From an uncultured Clostridia bacterium (GTDB lineage Bacteria > Bacillota > Clostridia > Christensenellales > UBA1242), in contig CALWFX010000067.1 in the NCBI GenBank assembly GCA_944377765.1, forward strand, positions 1 through 18,490: a DNA stretch of 18,490 nt, given 5' to 3'. The position numbers and the translations under genes are program-made. This document shows positions 5,527-11,760 of the stretch, in pieces (the first letter of the stretch is position 1; every line of letters starts with the position of its first letter). The notes below the pieces were generated by a model, which did no database searches, was not told the DNA's origin, and saw only the letters and a list, made by a program, of their open reading frames with translations.

Positions 5527-6357
5527 ATGAAAAACAAAAAAATATTTATGCTTGCATTAGTTTTAATACTGCCTTGTTTAATATTGTTTGGTTGCGACGA
5601 AGTTGCTACCTACAAAATAACAGTTTCTGCAAATTGTTCAAATGGCATTGTGTATGGTGCTGGAACATATCAAGAAGGAGAAACTGTAACGCTCACTGCA
5701 AATGGAATTTCAAATGGTTCCACAAAAAGCAAATTTGTTGCATGGGTATATCAAAATAAAACCATTCTTGAAAATAATGATGTATACACTATAAGCACAA
5801 GCGAAGATAACTATTCAAGCACGTTAACCTTCACTGCAACAAGTGCCACCACAGACAAATATACAGCAATCTTTCAAGATAATAAACAAATGTATTACAC
5901 CCTTGATTCCTATAAATTTGCTAAAAACATTCATGCACCAGAGCCTTTGCCAGAAGATGCAACCACACTCTTTAATGGAATTTTAAGTGTTTCATTTGGC
6001 GAAAACAACACAACTTATAGAGAAGTGTTTAACGCTGAAACAGAATTTAAAGAAAATTTAACTGTAAAGGCAGATGGTGTTAAAGATGTTATGGTGTTAA
6101 CAAAATTGAATCCTTACTATTTAAGATTTTCAATTGATAATGGCAATGGAAATGTAAATATTAAAACCATTCCAATTTTATATAATGAAAATAGTGTTGC
6201 TGGAGATGTTAATGCCACCTTTAACCAAGATAAAACTGTTTCTGTAACATATACATTTGAACTTGCAAATGAAGAGAGTTCTGGTGAAGATGAAGAAGAA
6301 AGTCCAACAACCTATATTACTTTATGTTTAACACTAAAACCACTTGATGTTGAATAA
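5527..6357 (+). CDS. surface lipoprotein with an InlB B-repeat-like domain
   Basis: The 276-residue product has a basic N-terminus, a hydrophobic stretch and a lipobox LFGC, placing the lipidated Cys at residue 23. It should be exported and anchored to the outer face of the membrane by Lgt, whose gene is 1.5 kb downstream. Residues about 28-115 read as one divergent InlB B-repeat module: KITVSANCSNGIVYGAGTY, EGETVTLTANG, FVAWVYQNK. This beta-rich fold is common in clostridial surface proteins. The rest is Thr/Asn-rich with an acidic insertion (ESSGEDEEES) and looks extracellular. No enzymatic motif is visible. The gene stands alone with a promoter and a palindromic terminator-like repeat. Confidence 0.8.
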   Translation: MKNKKIFMLALVLILPCLILFGCDEVATYKITVSANCSNGIVYGAGTYQEGETVTLTANGISNGSTKSKFVAWVYQNKTILENNDVYTISTSEDNYSSTLTFTATSATTDKYTAIFQDNKQMYYTLDSYKFAKNIHAPEPLPEDATTLFNGILSVSFGENNTTYREVFNAETEFKENLTVKADGVKDVMVLTKLNPYYLRFSIDNGNGNVNIKTIPILYNENSVAGDVNATFNQDKTVSVTYTFELANEESSGEDEEESPTTYITLCLTLKPLDVE

Positions 6358-6360
6358 TTT

Positions 6361-6401
6361 TAATTGCATACTACCACAAGATATGGTGTAGTATGCAATT
6401 A
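6361..6401. repeat. palindromic dispersed repeat, copy 1 (also a probable terminator)
   Basis: TAATTGCATACTAC (6361-6374) and GTAGTATGCAATTA (6388-6401) are perfect 14-bp arms around 13 bases, followed by TTTTT. It can end transcription of the lipoprotein gene. A 39-base near-copy (three differences, same orientation on plus) occurs at 16498-16536, so this is also a repeated sequence and not just a local hairpin. Confidence 0.75.
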
Positions 6402-6451
6402 TTTTTATGAAATTTTAACTATATAATTGCTTATTTGACCTTTATCTAATT

Positions 6452-6459
6452 TTGTCGAA
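6452..6459 (+). promoter_or_regulatory. perfect Spo0A box, distal, before the Rho-like gene
   Basis: TTGTCGAA matches the 0A box consensus exactly. It lies between a possible -35 TTATCT (6442-6447) and TATAAT (6465-6470), where binding would block that promoter. It is 40 bases upstream of a second perfect box, close to four helical turns. Confidence 0.55.
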
Positions 6460-6491
6460 TTTCGTATAATTTTTTTATATTTTTGTAAAAA

Positions 6492-6499
6492 TTGTCGAA
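6492..6499 (+). promoter_or_regulatory. perfect Spo0A box, proximal, before the Rho-like gene
   Basis: TTGTCGAA again matches exactly. It ends five bases before a possible -35 TTGCTA (6505-6510), which is followed after 17 bases by TAAACT (6528-6533). Boxes beside a weak -35 are typical of Spo0A-activated sigma-A promoters. The start codon is at 6565. Confidence 0.55.
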
Positions 6500-6564
6500 A
6501 ATGGTTGCTAAAAATTAATAATTGTGATAAACTAAAGAAGAATAAAATTACTAAGGAGAATAAT

Positions 6565-7749
6565 ATGTCAAAAAATCAAATTCTATATGAAAAATTAACC
6601 AAAGCACAAGAAGAAAGTTTAACCTTAATTCAATCACTTGGAATTTATGAATTAAGAGCCCTTGCCAGAGTTTTTGGTGATACTTCTCCAACAACTTCAA
6701 AAAGAAATGATCATATAAAAATTGTAATGGATAAAATCATTTCAGGAGAAAATATAAAACCTATTCCCCTTCGTCAAGGCAGGCCTTACAAAGAACTATC
6801 TAACATTGAAAGCATTCTTGAAGAACTTTCTGCTATTAATGGAAAAAATTACACTTTAAAAAATAATAGATTAAATCAACAAAAACCTTCTAATGTTATT
6901 TCATTTAAAGATATTTGTTTTAAACAAAACATAATGGAAGACCTAAAAAGTGTTCGCTCTTCCATCCTTGCCAAAGGAATTGTTCTTAAAAATGATGAAG
7001 GAAATTTATATATAATAAACGAAGATAACAATTTGCCAGCCTTAATTTTAAATGAAGATAAGAATAACATTGAAAAATATGATTTTATAACAGGCTCAGC
7101 AAAACTTATTGATGAAAACAAAAATGTATATGTTATGACAGAAATTGACACAATAAACTTTGAACCTAAATCTTCATATACCCCTTCCTTTATTGACGCA
7201 TCGTTAATTTTGCCAAAAGAAACATTAAATATTTTTAATACTGATGTGAAACTTGGTGGAAGATATGTGCTAGAACAAAGTAAATTTGATAATATAAACG
7301 AATTAAAACTTGCAGTAAATAGATTAAAAGAAAATGATGTTATCTGCCTTGCCCTTGTTGCAAATGCTATGTTTGAAGATAAAATATTATTAAACAGCGT
7401 TGAATTTAACAATGTTTTTACAATCAATTATGATGCCACTCCTCAAAATTATGCTGATAAAGTTGATGAACTTATCAATCTTATAACAAAACTTCACGGT
7501 CAAGGTAAAAGTGTGGCAGTTTTTGTTAAAGATATTTTAACAATTGCGCATACTCTTGATGCTAACAATAAAGAGATAACTAACTATTTTAACCATTCAG
7601 ACAAAACTGTTGAAACAATCAAAGAATTGGTTATGCTTGCAAAAGCATGTGAAAAGTTTAGCACCACCCTTTTTGTTACTTACGATGAAAGAGAAATTTT
7701 TGACCCGCTATACTCTTCAATTATCTATAAAGTTTCAAAGAAAATATAA
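6565..7749 (+). CDS. Rho-like protein with a degenerate ATPase domain
   Basis: The start is ATG 6565, preceded by AAGGAG; an in-frame ATG 20 codons upstream has no ribosome site. The 394-residue product follows the layout of transcription terminator Rho. Residues 18-75 match the N-terminal domain of clostridial Rho (LGIYELRALARVFG, SPTTSKR, ISGE, GRP). Residues 110-200 match the cold-shock-like RNA-binding domain, but the usual GYGFLR is replaced by EGNLYII. Residues 208-394 follow the RecA-like motor: FIDASLILPKETL for the FxxLTPxxP segment, NDVICLALV, VFTINYDATPQNYADKVDEL for the STFDEPPERHVRVAEL region, and KSVAVFVKDILTIAHTL for the Walker B helix. No GxxxxGKT is present, LLDS has become FVKD, and the Q and R loops and C-terminal end are missing. 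ATP hydrolysis is therefore very unlikely. It is probably a regulator or RNA-binding partner, not a terminator. Confidence 0.75.
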   Translation: MSKNQILYEKLTKAQEESLTLIQSLGIYELRALARVFGDTSPTTSKRNDHIKIVMDKIISGENIKPIPLRQGRPYKELSNIESILEELSAINGKNYTLKNNRLNQQKPSNVISFKDICFKQNIMEDLKSVRSSILAKGIVLKNDEGNLYIINEDNNLPALILNEDKNNIEKYDFITGSAKLIDENKNVYVMTEIDTINFEPKSSYTPSFIDASLILPKETLNIFNTDVKLGGRYVLEQSKFDNINELKLAVNRLKENDVICLALVANAMFEDKILLNSVEFNNVFTINYDATPQNYADKVDELINLITKLHGQGKSVAVFVKDILTIAHTLDANNKEITNYFNHSDKTVETIKELVMLAKACEKFSTTLFVTYDEREIFDPLYSSIIYKVSKKI

Positions 7750-7755
7750 TATATT

Positions 7756-7780
7756 AAAGCAACTTAAATGGTTGCTTTTT
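7756..7780 (+). terminator. terminator of the Rho-like gene
   Basis: AAAGCAAC (7756-7763) pairs with GTTGCTTT (7771-7778) around 7 bases, followed by further T residues. It separates the Rho-like gene from the lgt cluster. Confidence 0.85.
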
Positions 7781-7803
7781 TATTATTTAATCTGTAAATT
7801 AAT

Positions 7804-7832
7804 TTGACTTTTTAGTTTGAAATTCTTATACT
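7804..7832 (+). promoter_or_regulatory. promoter of the lgt cluster
   Basis: TTGACT (7804-7809) and TATACT (7827-7832) are separated by 17 bases. AAGGTG lies just before the lgt ATG. Confidence 0.7.
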
Positions 7833-7848
7833 CTTTTTAAGGTGTAAT

Positions 7849-8700
7849 ATGTTAACTAATCTTTTTTCAAATAGTTTTGAACTTTTTGGTTTAACAATAA
7901 ATTATTATGGACTTATAAGCGCCCTTGGTTATCTTATGGGTGTTGTTATTGTTTGCTTGGTTGCTAAAAAAAGAGGCTTTAAAACAGATGATATAATAAC
8001 ACTTGCCTGCTACGTTATTCCCCTTGCCATAATTGGAGCAAGAATATACTATGTTCTCTTCTCTCTTGATGAGTTCACAAATTTTTGGGATGTTTTCAAA
8101 ATTTGGAATGGCGGGCTTGGTTTTTATGGTGGACTTATTGGCGGAGCCTTTGGTGTTGTTCTATATTGCCTTATCCATAAAAAGAACTTCTTAAAACTTG
8201 CAGACATTGTTGTTATTGGGCTTGTGTTTGGACAGGGAATTGGCAGATGGGGCAATTTTGTAAATCAAGAAGCCTTTGGTTTTTATGTTGACAATCCAAA
8301 TTTGCAATGGTTTCCTTTTGCTGTTTATATTGAACATTGTCATCAAGCAGGATGTACCTGTGGTGGTTCTGGCTGGCATTTGGCAACATTCTTCTATGAA
8401 TTTGTTAACAATATGATAATCTGCGCCATCCTTTTAACTCTTTTATATAAAGTTAATTTCAAATCAAATGGAATAATCGCCGCCTGCTATCTCATTATGT
8501 ATGGTTTCTGCCGTGCTATTGTGGAAGGTCTTAGAATGGATAGCCTTTATCTTGGACCATTTCGTGTTTCACAACTTTTGAGTGTTATTTTCATTCTTTG
8601 CGGTATAACCTATATCGTTATTACCACAATATTAAACAAGAAAAAGAAATCATACTATGATATCATAATGGATGTATTGAAACACGACCTAGATAAATGA
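7849..8700 (+). CDS. lgt: prolipoprotein diacylglyceryl transferase
   Basis: Lgt transfers diacylglycerol from phosphatidylglycerol to the lipobox Cys of prolipoproteins, such as the one encoded at 5527. The 283-residue polytopic protein has the family signature GIGRWGNFVNQEAFG (130-144), including Arg133, Asn136 and Glu141. It also has NGGLGFYGGLIGG (87-99) and the C-terminal CRAIVEGLRMDS (221-232). In the GGLxxHGG motif of E. coli Lgt, His is replaced by Tyr93, as in other Bacillota enzymes I recall. An insertion with three Cys (164, 169, 171) precedes WHLATFFYE. It starts a probable operon with a membrane protein and a DivIVA-like gene; the next frame begins about 30 bases downstream. Confidence 0.95.
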   Translation: MLTNLFSNSFELFGLTINYYGLISALGYLMGVVIVCLVAKKRGFKTDDIITLACYVIPLAIIGARIYYVLFSLDEFTNFWDVFKIWNGGLGFYGGLIGGAFGVVLYCLIHKKNFLKLADIVVIGLVFGQGIGRWGNFVNQEAFGFYVDNPNLQWFPFAVYIEHCHQAGCTCGGSGWHLATFFYEFVNNMIICAILLTLLYKVNFKSNGIIAACYLIMYGFCRAIVEGLRMDSLYLGPFRVSQLLSVIFILCGITYIVITTILNKKKKSYYDIIMDVLKHDLDK

Positions 8701-8732
8701 TATAACCTAGAATTTGAATATTAAGTTGCATT

Positions 8733-9251
8733 TTGCCAAAACTAAACAACATGAGAGGTAGAATTGGAAATTTAAAAAAGTCTTTGTTTTTAAATTATCT
8801 TTTGATATTTAGCATTTTACTATTTTTCGGTGCAATTGTTTTAAACATAGTAATTTTTAAAGACTTTCCAGCACTGTGGTTTTATGCCTTTTGTTTAATT
8901 TTAGGCATTTTTGAACTTTTTAAAAGCAGATTTTTTAAACTTGACAGCATATTTTATCTTGGAAATGTCGTCACCCTTATTGGTATAAGTGGCATAATTT
9001 TTCTTTTTACCCAAACACAAGCATATTCACATATTTACATCTTATCAAGTTTTCTTCTTTCATCCTTTTTAACTTTCATAGTTTGCGGACAAAAATTTCA
9101 CTTAGTAATTGCTTATTCGCTATTTTTCGTGCTTGTTTTCGCTCTCATTTACACCTTTTCCATAATTTCTTTGCCAATTTTTATTGCAATTTTATGCTCA
9201 TTTTTGGTATTATTAATATTGATAATAATTGTAAATTTTATATGGAGTTGA
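8733..9251 (+). CDS. small polytopic membrane protein of unknown function
   Basis: The product is up to 172 residues with about five hydrophobic spans (near 20-42, 48-63, 72-92, 98-118 and 122-170, the last probably two spans). The only soluble part is a short basic start. I do not recognise a family. The start is uncertain: TTG 8733 gives the longest protein, ATG 8751 removes six residues, and neither has a good ribosome site, so translation may depend on coupling to lgt. The TGA stop is two bases before the ATG of the DivIVA-like gene, and that gene's GGAG lies inside the end of this one. Together these suggest a tight operon. Confidence 0.65.
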   Translation: MPKLNNMRGRIGNLKKSLFLNYLLIFSILLFFGAIVLNIVIFKDFPALWFYAFCLILGIFELFKSRFFKLDSIFYLGNVVTLIGISGIIFLFTQTQAYSHIYILSSFLLSSFLTFIVCGQKFHLVIAYSLFFVLVFALIYTFSIISLPIFIAILCSFLVLLILIIIVNFIWS

Positions 9252-9253
9252 AA

Positions 9254-10141
9254 ATGAGTTTTTCAGAACAATTTAATGGTTATAACAAACGAGAAGTGGA
9301 CGCTTACATAGAACGCCTTAAAGCAAATTATGAGTCAAAACTTATGGACGAAAGACTTAAAACTTTGGAAGCGGAAAGACGCCTTCTTGATTTAAAAAAT
9401 GAACATATTGAATTAGCCCATAAAGAAAAAAGCATATTAGATGCAATTGATGTGCTTGAAAAAGCAAAAAAATTTCAAGAAGAAGGCACAAAAAGTTTCT
9501 ATTCTCTTGTTTTTGACAAATTGCAACTTCTTGTTCAAGAATTGAATATAAAATTTCCGGGATTAAAGAAAAACCCTGATTTTTCTAATATTTTAAAAGA
9601 GTTTACCGATGTCATAACTGAATATAAAGATAAATTTATTGTTGAAAACAACATCACTAACCCAATAAACTCCCCTAACGACAGTATGCGTATCCTTTTA
9701 AACAAAATGCAAGAATATAAAAAAGGTCATGACGCTCCAAGAGAAGTTAAATTTAACACAACAAAATCTGAATATGGACTTGGTGAATTTGGCTACAACC
9801 TTGGTTCATCCAACCTTGATAACCCACCAAAAGAGCAAAACACTGGTAATTTTTATAAAAGAAATAGTTTTGTTTTTAAACAAAAACAACAACCTGAACA
9901 AAGTTCTCAACCTGAAAATTTAATAAATGTTAATGAAACAAATCAAAATACTTTTAAATTAAATAGTGAAAATAACATTGCAACTAAAAACAGAATCACC
10001 CCTACAAGATATGACGACTATCAAAGTGAAAGCGGATTTAGTTTTGAAGAAGCGCTAAATCCAAAAGAAGATTTAGCAGAAATTATGAAGGCTTTTGACT
10101 TTTATAACGACAACAAAAATTCTAATAATGGAAATAAATAA
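9254..10141 (+). CDS. DivIVA-domain protein
   Basis: GGAG lies six bases before ATG 9254; an in-frame upstream ATG at 9083 would overlap the membrane protein gene and lacks support. The 295-residue product begins with a DivIVA signature: FSEQFNGYNKREVDAYIERL, with the Phe and Arg typical of the membrane-binding loop. A coiled coil (about 22-85) and a helical stretch to about 140 follow. From about 155 the sequence is low complexity, rich in Asn, Gln, Lys and Ser, and probably disordered, ending NSNNGNK. DivIVA/GpsB proteins bind curved membrane and recruit cell-division or cell-wall proteins. This one differs from standard DivIVA (about 160-230 residues) by its long disordered tail, so it is a paralogue whose partner is unknown. 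Confidence 0.75.
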   Translation: MSFSEQFNGYNKREVDAYIERLKANYESKLMDERLKTLEAERRLLDLKNEHIELAHKEKSILDAIDVLEKAKKFQEEGTKSFYSLVFDKLQLLVQELNIKFPGLKKNPDFSNILKEFTDVITEYKDKFIVENNITNPINSPNDSMRILLNKMQEYKKGHDAPREVKFNTTKSEYGLGEFGYNLGSSNLDNPPKEQNTGNFYKRNSFVFKQKQQPEQSSQPENLINVNETNQNTFKLNSENNIATKNRITPTRYDDYQSESGFSFEEALNPKEDLAEIMKAFDFYNDNKNSNNGNK

Positions 10142-10170
10142 AAAGGAAGTTCTTTTGAGCTTCCTTTTTT
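10141..10170. terminator. terminator after the DivIVA-like gene
   Basis: AAAAGGAAGTTC (10141-10152) and GAGCTTCCTTTT (10157-10168) pair over 12 bp with one G-T pair, ending in six T. The A-rich 5' side lets it act also for the converging metal-exporter gene. Confidence 0.85.
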
Positions 10171-10178
10171 ATTATTAT

Positions 10179-11189
10179 TTAGAAAAATATGGTTAAGAAA
10201 ATTCCTGAAACAACACCAATTAAAAATTGAAGACCAATTATGCCCAAAGTTTTTAATGGATGTTTTCTGTTTTTGCTTACAAGAATGAAAAGCCCAACCC
10301 CAGCACCAGTGGAAAGTCCAGCCACAAGAGCAGGAAAACTTAAAACTCCACCAAGCATATATAATTCAACAAGCAAGACAGAAGAAGCACAATTAGGAAT
10401 TAATCCCACTAAACTTGCAATAAGAATTTGAATATAAACATTATTTGTTAAAATTGTTTGAATTGCATCTAATGAAAAATAGTTGATTATTAAGTTAATA
10501 ATGAAAGTAGCCACAAAAATGTAAATCGCAATTTCTAAGGTGTGTTTAAAAGCATCTAAAAATATATTGTCAACGCAACACCCATTTTCATGATGGCAAT
10601 CTTCCTTGCACTCATCGCTGTGAATATGCCCACACTCATGACTATGATGAGAATGCATATGTTCTTCAAAACTTTCATGCTGTTCTCCACAATGTTCAAC
10701 ATTTGTTGTTTTATCACTTTTTTCTGACAAGTTGTCAGTTTTATCATATTGCACATTTTTAGATTTATTTTTTCTTGCTTTTTCAAAAATACTAACAACA
10801 AAATCAATTGAATAACCCCAAACAAGTGCCAAAACAATTTTAATGGCAATCAAAAGTAATAAATCAAGTATATGGCTTGGAGTTGTTATCATGATTGGCA
10901 AGGCTTCATCACTGGTTGCAACAAAAACAGCAACAAGGGTGCCAAGAGTAACTTTTTGTCTTGAATATAAATCAGCAATAACACTTGAAAACCCACATTG
11001 CGGAACACAACCCAAAAATGATGCATAAAGAACACTTGTTTTCTTTTTTTTGCTTAAAAACCCTGAAAATTTATGATTGTGGTCATGTGATAGATATGCA
11101 ACCAAAAGATATGCCAAAAACAAAATTGGCACAACCTTTAAGCAATCAATTGTTGCATCTAAAATTGAATCATAAAAATTTTCCCACAT
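10179..11189 (-). CDS. putative heavy-metal exporter, ArsP_2-type 10TM family
   Basis: The 336-residue membrane protein has two similar halves, each with a Pro-x-Cys signature: GCVPQCGFSSV (60-70) and GLIPNCASSV (262-271). Both are followed by a conserved Gly-rich segment. This is the pattern of the putative ten-span metal exporters variously annotated as arsenic efflux or manganese transporters; the true substrate is not established. The cytoplasmic linker between halves (about 166-205) has 11 His and 6 Cys in 40 residues, strongly suggesting metal binding or sensing. ATG 11189 lies only nine bases after a perfect TATAAT, so the mRNA would have almost no leader, and there is no ribosome site. 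It diverges from a MarR gene. Confidence 0.75.
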   Translation of the reverse strand: MWENFYDSILDATIDCLKVVPILFLAYLLVAYLSHDHNHKFSGFLSKKKKTSVLYASFLGCVPQCGFSSVIADLYSRQKVTLGTLVAVFVATSDEALPIMITTPSHILDLLLLIAIKIVLALVWGYSIDFVVSIFEKARKNKSKNVQYDKTDNLSEKSDKTTNVEHCGEQHESFEEHMHSHHSHECGHIHSDECKEDCHHENGCCVDNIFLDAFKHTLEIAIYIFVATFIINLIINYFSLDAIQTILTNNVYIQILIASLVGLIPNCASSVLLVELYMLGGVLSFPALVAGLSTGAGVGLFILVSKNRKHPLKTLGIIGLQFLIGVVSGIFLTIFF

Positions 11190-11198
11190 ACGCCCAGT

Positions 11199-11228
11199 AT
11201 TATAACACTTTAAATTTATATTTGTAAA
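11199..11228 (-). promoter_or_regulatory. promoter giving a near-leaderless exporter mRNA
   Basis: TATAAT (11199-11204) and TTTACA (11223-11228) on minus are 18 bases apart. The -10 ends nine bases before the ATG, so transcription should begin within about three bases of the start codon. Confidence 0.55.
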
Positions 11229-11246
11229 TATATTTCAAACCTTTTT

Positions 11247-11274
11247 ATTAAATTTTGGCTATATTAAATTTTGG
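11247..11274. repeat. 12-bp direct repeat in the divergent regulatory region
   Basis: ATTAAATTTTGG occurs at 11247-11258 and again at 11263-11274, a period of 16 bases, immediately before a MarR-like operator. Tandem sites at about 1.5 helical turns may be bound by a regulator. Confidence 0.45.
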
Positions 11275-11287
11275 TTGACTAATCAAC
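11274..11287. promoter_or_regulatory. MarR-type operator overlapping the promoter
   Basis: GTTGA-CTAA-TCAAC is an inverted repeat with 5-bp arms. It covers TTGACT (11275-11280), the probable -35 box of the MarR-ABC operon. TACTAT (11299-11304) or the overlapping TATAAT is the -10. Binding by the MarR protein would shut off its own operon. Confidence 0.5.
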
Positions 11288-11331
11288 TTAAATTATGCTA
11301 CTATAATAAAAAATATGAAAAAGGAGAAATT

Positions 11332-11748
11332 ATGTTTGATATAACACTTGATGAAGTTAATGTTTTAAAAAAAGCCCATATCAAATTTTTGAATGAGCAT
11401 ATAAAAAAATTCAATATTTCAAGTTCATTTGTAAATTTCTTAGAAGCCCTTTATGAGCAGGAATTTAATTCGCAAAAAGAATTATCAGTATATCTAAATT
11501 GCAACAAAGCCCACACACACAGAACCCTTCTTAAACTTGAAATATTGGGATATATTGATATAAAAAATAGAATTAATCCTAAAAAAACAACTATCGCTCT
11601 TACCGAAAAAGGTAAAACAATTGCAAAAGAGATAAAGAAAATAAATAATGATTTTATGGAAAATATTTTTAAAAATATTCCTGATTCTGATAAAGAAAAA
11701 TTCAATGGCGTTTTAATGCAATTGATATCAAATGCCAAAAATTGTTGA
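11332..11748 (+). CDS. MarR-family transcriptional regulator
   Basis: AAGGAG precedes ATG 11332. An in-frame upstream TTG would start inside the operator and is rejected. The 138-residue product has the MarR winged helix: helix pair SFVNFLEALYEQE (29-41), QKELSVYLNCNKAHTHRTLLKLEILGYI (about 45-72) as the recognition helix-turn-helix, and the wing IKNRINPKKTTIALTEKGK (about 75-93). A C-terminal dimerisation helix follows. MarR proteins are usually repressors released by small molecules and act on their own operon. The stop overlaps the ribosome site of the ABC transporter, so the two are co-expressed. Confidence 0.85.
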   Translation: MFDITLDEVNVLKKAHIKFLNEHIKKFNISSSFVNFLEALYEQEFNSQKELSVYLNCNKAHTHRTLLKLEILGYIDIKNRINPKKTTIALTEKGKTIAKEIKKINNDFMENIFKNIPDSDKEKFNGVLMQLISNAKNC

Positions 11749-11760
11749 TGGAGTTTTAAT

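Noticed and set aside
6876..7427. Minus-strand 183-residue frame
   Set aside because: It is the complement of the Rho-like gene, hydrophobic by composition only, without a ribosome site or family resemblance.
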